Shown: piece by piece, positions 47,018 through 56,292 of the stretch
Numbering within the stretch: position 1 is the stretch's first letter
Layout: each line of letters starts with the position of its first letter
NCBI RefSeq assembly: GCF_004359215.1
Contig: NW_027152030.1
Location: 610,333-674,332 of the forward strand
DNA from: Bremia lactucae
Lineage: Eukaryota > Oomycota > Peronosporomycetes > Peronosporales > Peronosporaceae
DNA length: 64,000 nucleotides
Reading direction: 5' to 3'
Program-made: the position numbers and the translations under genes
The notes under the pieces: generated by a model
What the model was told of the DNA's origin: nothing
The model's database searches: none
Seen by the model: only the letters and a program-made list of their open reading frames with translations

Positions 47018-50000
47018 ATGTATGGCAACGACAAGCAGAAGCACGAGGACTATGAATTACATGACACGCCCGCCACGGCAATCACTGACGGCGGTGCCGG
47101 GTTTATCCCGCAAGAAGGGCGGCCGACTCCTCAGCAGGGGTACGTGGATCCGCGTGGACCGGCGCTGCCACCTATGAGCGTCTCGGATGCCGTCGGCATT
47201 GGCAACCAGCGCGACAATATCATTTCAGTGCACGGCTACATGCACAAGCAGGGCAAACGCACAATCAAGGGACCAATCCACAAGAGTTGGAAGCGCCGCT
47301 ACTTTGCGCTCGAAAAGGCCAAGATTTACTACTTTCACTCGCACTTGGAGTGTCGTCAGTATTTCACCACGCGAAATGCGGATTTAGTCGTGGGAGCCAT
47401 TGAGCTGAAGGATGCGCTGCAGTTGCGTCCGTGTGCGCGCTTGGATTTGCCCCACAAAGGGTTCGAGATCCACACGAAGCGTCGTGTATGGGTGTTGTGT
47501 CCCGAGTCGGACGAGGAGTACCGCATGTGGTTCCAAGGCGTCGAGCACGCCATTGTGGCCAATGGCGCCGGCAACATCATTGAGCGAAAGCTGCCAAACG
47601 TTCGCAAGTATCTCATGAAAGGAAACCAGACGTACCGACTGTTTTACTTTCTGTTTATCATTACGGGTATTGTCGAGCTGCTTGCACTCGTTTTCTGGTT
47701 TGTAATCGGTTTGGAGCCTTGCGATGCCGCGCGTTTAGAAGTAGACTGTGCTACGATTTTCAACACTTCACTTGAGACGCTTCGTTGCTCGAGTCAGCCT
47801 TTCAGCGGCTATTTCACTCCTCCTGATTGGTATCGTGAGATCGCGGACGTGTCGAACGTCATCTGCTTTCGCGATCCTCCTATTCCCCAGTGGGCCTCCT
47901 ACTTTGCCATGCTCTTTGCTGAGTTACTGACGTTCGCTCTCGGTGTTCTTTACTACCTTGGTATGTGGAAACCAGTGCGTCGTGGCGCTCACTACTTTGA
48001 TGAGTTTGAGCCGCCTGTTCCAGATGAGCTCTGGCCTAAGGTAGACGTTCTCTTGTGTCACTACTCTGAGCCAGCCGAAGAGGCAATTGACACGTTGATG
48101 GCATGCATGAACCTGCAATATCCGCCGCACTTGCTGCAAATATGGGTGTGTGATGATGGGTACTGCAAAACCAAGTGGACCAAGGGCAACCCGGTTCCGA
48201 CCGTCGAGCTGAACAAAGGCGTCTTGGAAACTGCGGGGGACCTTCGTCAAGAAGTGGCCCAGTTCATGTACGACCGTGTCTGCGACCCCAGCGAAGAGAT
48301 GGAGGTATATGCTTGGCGGAAGCTGCACTCTTCTGCTAATTTACCGTCTCCGTCTCGTGTCAAAGTGGTGAATCGTGCGGATTGTGCCGTGGGCTCGTTC
48401 AGAGACGACTACCGATACCCTGGCTTGCCGCACGTGACCTTCATTGGACGAGTCAAGCCAGAGACGCACTACTCCAAAGCTGGCAACATCAATAACTGCT
48501 TGTATAACGAGGGTGCCAATGGCCGCTATCTGATTATATTGGATACCGATATGCAACCTCATCCAAAGTTCATTCTGGCGACGCTTCCTTTCTTTTTTGA
48601 CGACGAAGACCGTCAAGATAAAGCAAAGTATATTTGTTGTGGTATTGGGTGTAACTCTGTCGCAAAGCTCTGCTGCGCCTCGTGCCAGATTGCTGGCGTC
48701 CCAGAGGAACAAATTAGCTACTGTTCAAAAGACTGCTTTGAAAACGCCATGCATGTGCAGAGTGCGGTTCACCGTCGTCAAGTGAACGGCACCATGAGCA
48801 ATACTCAAGCAAGCAAGATTGACATGCGATGCATGAATTGTGACACGAAGCTGCCTAAAAGTGGCGTGTGTCGGAAATGTGGCAACAAGGGTAATGGAGA
48901 TGGCGAAGATGTGTCCTCTCTTAACGCTTACTCTGACGACGTGCGGGACAACGCGGTAGCGTTCGTGCAGACACCTCAGTATTTTCGCGACTGTATTCAG
49001 CTTCAAATTGGCGACCCAATGGGCCATCGTAACGCTACGTTCTACGATGCCATCCAGACTGGTCAGGATGGCTATGATTGCGCTTCTTTTGCGGGTACGA
49101 ATGCGATATTTCGTCGTGAAGCACTGGACTCTATCGGCGGTATCCAGTACGGAAGTCTTACAGAAGATTGCTACACTGGCCAAGTGCTGTGCACAATGGG
49201 GTGGAAAGCGCAGTATTTCCGTAAGGATTTTGAGGGCGAGCCATCAGAGCGTATCCGTCTAGCCGAGGGCCTAATACCCGACTCAGTAGCTGGCTCACTG
49301 GCGCAACGGAAGCGTTGGGCCAAAGGGAATTTTCAGATTGCATTGATGAACAAGAAAACGCAGTACTTTGACCCTGAGTGGAAACTTCCTGAGGTGCAAA
49401 CGCCAACGTGCCACAAGCCCAACGGCCTCATGCGTCGTGTGTTCTACTTTAATTCGACACTTTATCCACTCGGGTCGATCACTGCTATTCTATTCTACTA
49501 TATCACCATCTACTTTTTGTTCTCGGGCTACGCTCCCATCTACATGGCTGGCGTGCGCCTTGTGTACGCGTTGGTGCCAAAGTTGCTCGTACAAGGCGTG
49601 CTATCAGCGCTGAGCAATCGTACAGTGGAAAATAGCGATGTGATTCGATCGCAAGAAGTGTGGTTCGCGTATGCTTTTACCAATTGCTCGGCTGTGCTGG
49701 AGGCCTTCTGGTGGAAGATCACGGGCAAGGAGCCAAAGTGGTTCAACACGGGCGGTGCTAGCCGCGGTTCCATTGCAGAGCTTCCGAACGTCATCATATT
49801 TTTCGGTACTGTAGTGGGTGTTCTTTGGTCTGTAGTACGATTTCTGGCTGGCTTCAATAGCATCCAGACGTCGCATGGCGCGTCGCTGCTGTTTGCTAGT
49901 TTGATGATGGGGCTTTTCCTTGCGGTTAAGCTAGCGCCAAGCGTTCGTATGAGCATTCAAGAGTACTTTGGCTGGAGTTATGAAAGTCTCACGGACCAGG

Positions 50001-50092
50001 GCAACGTCTTGGGCTCCATTTCGATTGCATTCGGACTTGTTTTCATCACGCTGTGGGTCTGGATCGAACAGCCAACGTCCAACCCGTTTTAA
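47018..50092 (+). CDS. CesA: Cellulose synthase with N-terminal PH domain, first tandem copy
   Basis: Intronless, 1024 residues. The ATG at 47018 has a strong context (GCCACCATGT); the frame is open three codons further up but without an ATG. A PH domain is at about 68-185. Two membrane helices at about 205-230 and 295-315 precede the GT2 catalytic domain. Active-site positions are DDG (379-380), DTD (509-511), TED (715-717) and QRKRW (763-767), all intact. C-terminal membrane helices run from about 810. Between DTD and TED lies a cysteine-rich insert (about 540-625) with a MYND-like pattern and a second CxxC...CxxC pair. It would polymerise UDP-glucose to beta-1,4-glucan at the plasma membrane for the oomycete wall. 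PH-bearing CesA proteins are known from Phytophthora (CesA1, CesA2 and CesA4 types); which one this is was not resolved. Confidence 0.95.
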   Translation: MYGNDKQKHEDYELHDTPATAITDGGAGFIPQEGRPTPQQGYVDPRGPALPPMSVSDAVGIGNQRDNIISVHGYMHKQGKRTIKGPIHKSWKRRYFALEKAKIYYFHSHLECRQYFTTRNADLVVGAIELKDALQLRPCARLDLPHKGFEIHTKRRVWVLCPESDEEYRMWFQGVEHAIVANGAGNIIERKLPNVRKYLMKGNQTYRLFYFLFIITGIVELLALVFWFVIGLEPCDAARLEVDCATIFNTSLETLRCSSQPFSGYFTPPDWYREIADVSNVICFRDPPIPQWASYFAMLFAELLTFALGVLYYLGMWKPVRRGAHYFDEFEPPVPDELWPKVDVLLCHYSEPAEEAIDTLMACMNLQYPPHLLQIWVCDDGYCKTKWTKGNPVPTVELNKGVLETAGDLRQEVAQFMYDRVCDPSEEMEVYAWRKLHSSANLPSPSRVKVVNRADCAVGSFRDDYRYPGLPHVTFIGRVKPETHYSKAGNINNCLYNEGANGRYLIILDTDMQPHPKFILATLPFFFDDEDRQDKAKYICCGIGCNSVAKLCCASCQIAGVPEEQISYCSKDCFENAMHVQSAVHRRQVNGTMSNTQASKIDMRCMNCDTKLPKSGVCRKCGNKGNGDGEDVSSLNAYSDDVRDNAVAFVQTPQYFRDCIQLQIGDPMGHRNATFYDAIQTGQDGYDCASFAGTNAIFRREALDSIGGIQYGSLTEDCYTGQVLCTMGWKAQYFRKDFEGEPSERIRLAEGLIPDSVAGSLAQRKRWAKGNFQIALMNKKTQYFDPEWKLPEVQTPTCHKPNGLMRRVFYFNSTLYPLGSITAILFYYITIYFLFSGYAPIYMAGVRLVYALVPKLLVQGVLSALSNRTVENSDVIRSQEVWFAYAFTNCSAVLEAFWWKITGKEPKWFNTGGASRGSIAELPNVIIFFGTVVGVLWSVVRFLAGFNSIQTSHGASLLFASLMMGLFLAVKLAPSVRMSIQEYFGWSYESLTDQGNVLGSISIAFGLVFITLWVWIEQPTSNPF

Positions 50093-51072
50093 GAAGCAGT
50101 ACCTATTGTAGACATAGGATGCCGCTCTGTATGCTCACTAACTTTTTAATACATTTTCGCTTTTGCCTTAATTACGAAATTACATTGTGATACAAAGCTG
50201 TCCCTCTGATAACTTATCTTCCAAAACCGTATAACCTCCGCTAAATTTTAGGATTCGTCTTCCACCGTTACTGTTACAGCAACGCTACTACAATACTCGG
50301 ATAAGAAAAGTGTGTCCACCAGTCCTGGTTGCGCGGCCAGGGCTATAAGTTAATAGAGGGAAAACTGCATATATCACGATAATGCAAATCCTGATTGCGC
50401 GGCCGAAATGCTGCGCAAACAATTTTCTGAGCGCACGCAATGACATGAAACCACTGTGAAAGAAAATTTGGATCTTCACAGACATTTCGCACACGTTTCG
50501 GGCAGAGTTGGTTTGTGAGGACAGGCTAAATATGAGCTGACTTTAGTCGAAAGAACTGTTAATATGCCCAAGCGGCGGAAGTCTCTGATGACTCGCACGC
50601 GTCAAGAATCCAAGATGATGCTGACCATAATCCAACCAATTTTTCAGCACCGAATCTTATATCGTACTTAGATGGACACAAGGGTGGACGGTAGGAAAGC
50701 TCCAATCATGCAGCAGTGTCCTTTTTATATAAACAGATGTGCCTTTTTGAATTGCCAAAGTTACCCATTTTCAGGAAAAAGAGAGGCCAAGTGCCTATCC
50801 CGTCCGCTCTTCGTCCGCTAGCCCTACACTCCATGGCGTGATTTTTATCTCTATTTTGCAATTTCCGTTTCGTAGGCGCTGGAGTTTCGGGCACGAGAAG
50901 TTTCTCGAGCGTGAGCGACAGCAGTCACACGGCCATTTGACAGAAGCACGAGTGAGTGAGAAACGCAGCGGGTGGTCAATCGAGCCTCACAAGTACGTCG
51001 AGTTGCCGTGCTCCGTTCTCGTCTGTGGCACCATTCTTACCTTCTATTTACGTATTCTAGATCGAGTGCATC
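50093..51072. other. Intergenic region between the CesA genes
   Basis: A 980-bp spacer. No gene was recognised. CACCATTCTTACCTTC about 45 bases before the second start resembles an oomycete initiator, so the second gene probably has its own promoter. Confidence 0.45.
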
Positions 51073-54000
51073 ATGTCCAAAGACCAACCAGTCACGGCTT
51101 TCATTCCGACAGATGACTACGCAATGTACGCAACGCCTTCGGCCACGGACATTCGTCAGCCTGGCGACGCCGAGATAGTGCGACCGAGTGGATCATATAA
51201 TCCTCCAGGGCCTTCGGACGAAGGTGGAGCGTTTCAAGAAAATGTCATCACTGTCCACGGCTACATGCACAAGCAAGGCAAGCGCACAATCAAGGGCCCA
51301 ATGCACAAGAGTTGGAAGCGGCGCTACTTTGCGCTGGAAAAGGCTAAGATTTATTACTTTCACTCCCACTTGGAATGCCGGCAGTACTTTACTTCGCGCA
51401 ATACGGACCTGGTGGTAGGAGCTATCGAATTGAAGGACGCACTGCAACTGCGTCCGTGCGCTCGATTGGATTTGCCACATCGAGGTTTTGAGGTCATGAC
51501 CAAACGTCGAGTCTGGGTCTTGTGTCCCGAGACGGACGAGGAGTACCGTCTTTGGTTTGAAGGCGTCGAGGAGGCAATTGTCGCGTGTGGGTCAGGGAAC
51601 ATCATTGAGCGGAAGCTTCCGAATGTTCGCAAGTATTACATGAAAGGCATCACGACGTACCGTGTTCTGTACACGCTCTTTCTCATCTTCAGCGTGATTG
51701 AAATCTTTGGACTGGTCTTCTGGTTCGTTGTGGGTCTTCAGCCGTGCGATGCGAGCATTCGCACACTGGCTTGTGCCGACGTGTACGACAGTACTCCGGA
51801 TGTGCTCAATTGTCTAGCTGACCCCATGAGTGGTTGGTTCACGCCGCCTGATTGGTATATGCAATTGGCTGGTGTCGACGATGTCGCGTGCTTTCATCAT
51901 CCACCCATTGCCCAGTGGGTGGCATGGTGTGCCCTTGTTGTAGCTGAGATCGTTTCTATTGTTCTCGGAGCTCTGTACTACCTCGGTATGTGGAAGCCCG
52001 TGCGTCGTGGCGCTCACTACTTTGATGAATTTGATCCTAAGGTCCCGGATGATTTATGGCCGAAGATTGATGTTCTTTTGTGCCACTACTCGGAGTCGGC
52101 GGAAGAAACGATTGACTCGTTGTTGGCATGCATGAATTTGCAGTACCCTCCGCATCTGTTGCAAATTTACGTGCTGGACGATGGTTACTGCATCACAAAG
52201 TGGACCAAGGGCAGCCCCATTCCTTCTATTGAACTTAATAAGGAAATTCTTGAAAAATGTGGCGACCTTCGTCAGGAAGTCGCACAATTCATGTACGACC
52301 GAGTGTGCGACCCGAACGAAGATATCGAAGTGTACGCGTGGCGTAAATTGCACTCATCCGCCAATCTTCCGTCGGCATCTCGGCCACGAGTTGTCAAACG
52401 AGCTGATTGTGCCGTCGGCTCGTTCCGTGACGATTATCGCTACCCTGGTCTGCCGCACGTGACTTTCATCGGTCGTGTGAAGCCACAATCGCACTGCTCG
52501 AAAGCCGGCAACATCAATAATTGCTTGTACAATGAAGGGGCTGATGGGCGCTATATGCTACTGCTGGACTCGGATATGCAGCCCCACCCAAAATTTGTTC
52601 TGGCGACGCTTCCTTTCTTTTTTGATGATGAAGACCGACAATTCAAAAACAAGTATTCGTGCTCGTGCATGGGATGCCAAAATGTGGCTAAAATGTGCTG
52701 TGCTTCATGCAAGATTGCAGGTGTTCCGGAAGAGCGTATTAGCTATTGTTCGAAAGAATGTTTCGAGAACGCAATGCACGTTCAAAGCGACTTGCACCGT
52801 CGCCAAGTAAACGGTACGCTAAGCGACGTGCGTGCCACGAAGAAGGAGCTTCGGTGCATGAACTGTAATTCGAAACTCGGCAAGTCTGCAGTGTGCCGGA
52901 AGTGCAACACGAAAAATAACAATGGTGACGCAGACATGACGATTCTTCACACGTACTCGGATGATGTCCGTGACAACGCGGTTGGCTTTGTGCAAACGCC
53001 ACAGTACTTTCGTGATTGCGTGCAGTTGCAGATTGGCGACCCACTTGGTCACCGCAACTCTACTTTCTACGATGCTGTTCAGACTGGCCAGGACGGTTAT
53101 GATTGTGCTTCATTCACTGGAACTAACGCTCTGGTTCGACGTGAAGCACTGGATTCGATTGGCGGCATCCAGTACGGCACCCTTACAGAAGACTGCTACA
53201 CTGGCGAGCGCCTGGTATCGATGGGTTGGAAGGCGCTGTACTTCCGCAAGGATTTTGAGGGGGAAGCTCAAGAGCGTGTTCGGTTAGCGGAAGGTACGAT
53301 TCCTGACTCAGTCGCTGGAGCCATGGCTCAGCGCAAACGCCATGCCAAGGGTAACTTCCAGACGTTGCTTATGAAGAAAAACAAGAATGTGGCCGATCCC
53401 GAGTGGAAACGTCCACATGTCGATATTCCCAAGTATCGCAAGCCTAACACCTTCATGCGCCTTGTATTCTACCTGAATTCTACTTTGTACCCGATCGATT
53501 CAATTGCTGTGATCCTTGTGTACTACATCACGCTATACTTCCTGTACACGGGGTATGCACCAATCTATGTCAATGGTCTTCGTATACTTATAGCGCTAGT
53601 ACCGAAGCTGATTATTCAGGGTCTGCTTTCCGCTATGAGTACACGAGGGGTCGAAAACAACGATGTCGTGCGTTCCCAAGAGACGAGATTTGTATACGCA
53701 TTCACAAATTTCACAGCCATGCTTGGAGCCATTGTGTGGAAATTTACTGGTCGCAAGTCCAAATGGGTGAACAAACAAGATGCTTCACGTGGCTCGCTTG
53801 CTGAATTGCCGAATGTGCTGCTTTTCTCTGGGGCGGTGTTTGGCGTCATTTGGGCCACAGTGCGGTACATAGTTTCGTACTACAATCGCGTGTTCTCTCA
53901 CGGGGATTCGATGTTGTGTGCTGCAATTCTCATGGGCCTTCATATTGCTTACAACTTGGGACCAAGCGTGCGTATGAGCATTCAGGAATACTTTGGTTGG

Positions 54001-54111
54001 AGTTACCAGAGCTTGATGGATCAAGGGAATTTTATGGGCTCCATCTCCATTGCCGTTGGCCTCATGTTCATTGCGCTGTGGGTGCAGGTTGAAAAGCCCG
54101 CCTCCGGCTAG
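51073..54111 (+). CDS. CesA: Cellulose synthase with N-terminal PH domain, second tandem copy
   Basis: Intronless, 1012 residues, in tandem with the previous gene and similar along the whole length except the first 55 residues and the extracellular loop at about 225-280. PH domain at about 58-173, DDG at 369-371, DSD at 499-501, TED at 705-707. The QxxRW motif reads QRKRH (753-757), so the tryptophan that normally stacks on the growing glucan is histidine. The cysteine-rich insert (about 528-611) is kept with all its Cys and His positions. C-terminal membrane helices are present. The gene is otherwise intact, so it is likely expressed. Whether the His form is active, or works only with a partner CesA, cannot be read from the sequence. 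Confidence 0.93.
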   Translation: MSKDQPVTAFIPTDDYAMYATPSATDIRQPGDAEIVRPSGSYNPPGPSDEGGAFQENVITVHGYMHKQGKRTIKGPMHKSWKRRYFALEKAKIYYFHSHLECRQYFTSRNTDLVVGAIELKDALQLRPCARLDLPHRGFEVMTKRRVWVLCPETDEEYRLWFEGVEEAIVACGSGNIIERKLPNVRKYYMKGITTYRVLYTLFLIFSVIEIFGLVFWFVVGLQPCDASIRTLACADVYDSTPDVLNCLADPMSGWFTPPDWYMQLAGVDDVACFHHPPIAQWVAWCALVVAEIVSIVLGALYYLGMWKPVRRGAHYFDEFDPKVPDDLWPKIDVLLCHYSESAEETIDSLLACMNLQYPPHLLQIYVLDDGYCITKWTKGSPIPSIELNKEILEKCGDLRQEVAQFMYDRVCDPNEDIEVYAWRKLHSSANLPSASRPRVVKRADCAVGSFRDDYRYPGLPHVTFIGRVKPQSHCSKAGNINNCLYNEGADGRYMLLLDSDMQPHPKFVLATLPFFFDDEDRQFKNKYSCSCMGCQNVAKMCCASCKIAGVPEERISYCSKECFENAMHVQSDLHRRQVNGTLSDVRATKKELRCMNCNSKLGKSAVCRKCNTKNNNGDADMTILHTYSDDVRDNAVGFVQTPQYFRDCVQLQIGDPLGHRNSTFYDAVQTGQDGYDCASFTGTNALVRREALDSIGGIQYGTLTEDCYTGERLVSMGWKALYFRKDFEGEAQERVRLAEGTIPDSVAGAMAQRKRHAKGNFQTLLMKKNKNVADPEWKRPHVDIPKYRKPNTFMRLVFYLNSTLYPIDSIAVILVYYITLYFLYTGYAPIYVNGLRILIALVPKLIIQGLLSAMSTRGVENNDVVRSQETRFVYAFTNFTAMLGAIVWKFTGRKSKWVNKQDASRGSLAELPNVLLFSGAVFGVIWATVRYIVSYYNRVFSHGDSMLCAAILMGLHIAYNLGPSVRMSIQEYFGWSYQSLMDQGNFMGSISIAVGLMFIALWVQVEKPASG

Positions 54112-54270
54112 AGGAACTACGATTGGTGTATCTAGCTAGGGTCAGCCAGAATAGTACTAGGTAGCACCGATGCCACTACTCTTATCTTTTATAAGTTTGC
54201 TTCTAGAGCCTATACTCGCACTGAATTTGGTCAATTACTTTATATCGTCAAAAGAAAATTGCGCAAAAAC

Positions 54271-54525
54271 ATGGCATCGCTGTTTAATCAATTTAAATCT
54301 CTAATTGGTCAACCCGCGCAGATAAGACTTCGGGACGGCACCTTCACGTGCGGCGTGCTGTATTGCATTGATCCATACACCAACCATGTGGCATTGCTGT
54401 GTCCGTCCGGACGAGAAGAATCGAAATACAGTGCGAAGGTGTTGCTCGCTCACACTGTTCATGACATTAAATTACTTGAGCAAGAGAGCACTGATCTCCC
54501 CACTTTAGCGACACTCCAGCAGTAA
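54271..54525 (+). CDS. Small Sm-fold protein, Gemin6-like
   Basis: 84 residues. I chose the ATG at 54271 because the four codons upstream begin with TTG only. The fold signature is a five-strand Sm-like pattern: IGQPAQIRLRDG (strand 1-2), GVLYCIDPYTNHVALL (strands 2-3 with Asp in place of the usual Asn) and VLLAHTVHDIKLL (strands 4-5). The RG of canonical Sm2 motifs is missing, as in Gemin6-type proteins of the SMN complex. A role in snRNP assembly is an inference from this resemblance. LSm12-like or other Sm-fold proteins remain possible. It lies 159 bases after the second CesA gene, on the same strand. Confidence 0.5.
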   Translation: MASLFNQFKSLIGQPAQIRLRDGTFTCGVLYCIDPYTNHVALLCPSGREESKYSAKVLLAHTVHDIKLLEQESTDLPTLATLQQ

Positions 54526-55090
54526 AATGAACAAAAATAACACGAAATATAACATTGTGAGCTAAATAAACGCCGTGCGTAACTCATACCCGCGATGCGA
54601 GATTCCTCAAATGTTGTTCCTTTAGTACTGCGTATCAGAAGTCTCTCGACTTCATCGAGGCAGCGTGCTTCTTCGGCTTCATTAGCAGTCATATGGACGT
54701 CCACAGTTACTTAAGCTTTCAAAAGGACGCCACAGGCCAGTCAAATGCAAACATCAATCTGCCTTGTGAATCGCTTTCGCGTGGGTCATTGATAGACACC
54801 CTTAGGCCCCGGTCGGGTCACTTTCACGTGCGAAGCAACTGCTACATAAAATTTTGTGACTTGATTTGTTTCTACCATTAATCAAGCAAAAGACATACTC
54901 TTGACGAGCATTGGGTGAGCTTTGTTATTCCTCTGCCCCTTTAAACAGTTCTTCGTGTAGACAAAACCAACTGCGAAAGCTCAAGGTGTTACCGAATTTT
55001 GCACAGCTGCAACTGCGTTGCAGCTGTGCTTTAAATGATACGTACAAGTGACCACAGATCTACATTTCATCCTGGATTCTTTTTGTTCAG
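54526..55090. other. Spacer downstream of the Sm-fold gene
   Basis: No gene was accepted. A minus-strand frame at 54704-54459 has a plausible N-terminal half (ATG at 54692, NEAEEARCLDEVERLL) but runs into the Sm-fold gene. GCACAGCTGCAACTGCGTTGCAGCTGTGC at 55000-55028 is a strong perfect-arm hairpin of unknown role. Confidence 0.4.
55000..55028. repeat. Hairpin with 12-bp arms
   Basis: The arms GCACAGCTGCAA and TTGCAGCTGTGC pair perfectly around a five-base loop. No poly-T tail follows, so a terminator is unlikely. Confidence 0.6.
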
Positions 55091-55382
55091 CTTTCAAGCA
55101 CACCAAGCACGGCCTTCAAAGTGATCATTTTAGAAGGGTCGCTCATCCACGTGTTAAAAATGCGGTAACTCTACTTGAGACGAAACTCTCTTTGGCATAA
55201 TAGCCACCCGTCTGCATCTTTTTACTACATGTGACAAGGGTTCTCAAGCTGCCTCCCCCAGTCTGCACTTCATCGACAATAAACGCCAGATTATATTTGG
55301 CTGCAAGGTCGCGCAATTGGCTGAAGAACGATGGACTCGCGTGATTGTCGCCCCCTTTAGCTTGGATGGGCTCGACAACCCA
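55091..55382 (-). pseudogene. 4-aminobutyrate aminotransferase relic
   Basis: The minus strand reads [18 protein letters not shown], then [12 protein letters not shown], then [13 protein letters not shown], and after a frameshift [15 protein letters not shown]. These are consecutive conserved segments of eukaryotic GABA aminotransferase (a PLP enzyme of the GABA shunt), including the Asp that holds the cofactor ring (DEVQ) and the Schiff-base lysine region ([10 protein letters not shown]). Bases coding for the segment between TGGG and SKKM are mostly missing, the frame is shifted, and the rest of the gene is not present on either side. It is a decayed fragment, not a working gene. No intact copy lies in the window. 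Confidence 0.75.
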
Positions 55383-56292
55383 TTAAGTCTCGATTAAGGT
55401 GCAATTAATTCAATGGTTGTTAATTACGTCTCGATCGATCGATAATTTGAGCTCTGCTGGGCAGAATTCCGTAACTTTGAAGTGCCACGTGATGAAACGT
55501 TTGGAGGCACCGCGACGGTGCATGCACTATTTTGTTAAGTAAAGTGTGTAGACGAAAAGCTTTTGCGGCAACTGCAGCAGTTTATAGCAGAGCAGTAGAG
55601 CGCGTCAAATTTGATGTTAACAGACTATACGAGAGTTCTTACTTCATTGTCAGCATACGTATTGTCCGATAGCCTGCCGACGTTTATGTGTGCCAATCCT
55701 TAGCCAGCCTCACAGATGGTGTTGCATCGTCAGTCGAGACGTGTCCGATATATCTCGACGTGCAGAGGCCTCCCACTGCAGCCAAAATAGGCTGTCGAGT
55801 TGATTCGAACTCATGATGCAAGTGATTTATCATTCGCGATGGTATAGATGTAGACATGCTTTACTTTGCGATACCAGTAGTAAGCCTAAGGTACAACTGC
55901 GCGCTCATCACATTGAAGGTTGCTAAGCCTACATTTCTCAAAGTCGTTTATGCTTTTACGGAAAAAAGTGTTCGTAGTATGCAATTAACGCTGATCACAT
56001 GTAGTTTGACAGCCGTTTCCTAGCACCGCAGTACTGTAGGAGCGTTTCAAGTTTGAGCAAATTTTGCGCACTTTTGGTGCTGGACCGAGTGATCGAGAAA
56101 TCCATCGCAAAACGCGATGTTACTAACGCCCTTTGCGCCGCGGATACACACGCGCATTTCTTTTGTCATCTAAATTCAGTGCTTCAGCGGCCTGACTCGA
56201 TTTCAACCATCTCAGTACAAATCCCGCCGGGTCAACACCTGCCCTAGTCTTCATTGTGCTAAGGTCTTGCAAATTGAAAAGTCTACCAATCG
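55383..56292. other. Spacer upstream of the RasGAP-START gene
   Basis: About 0.9 kb with no recognised gene; it may include the promoter of the next gene and unrecognisable parts of the aminotransferase relic. Confidence 0.4.

Noticed and set aside
54459..54704. 81-codon minus-strand ORF overlapping the Sm-fold gene
   Set aside because: The N-terminal half is plausible, but the rest runs through the coding region of the other strand with low-complexity Cys/Ser sequence. No splice evidence was found.
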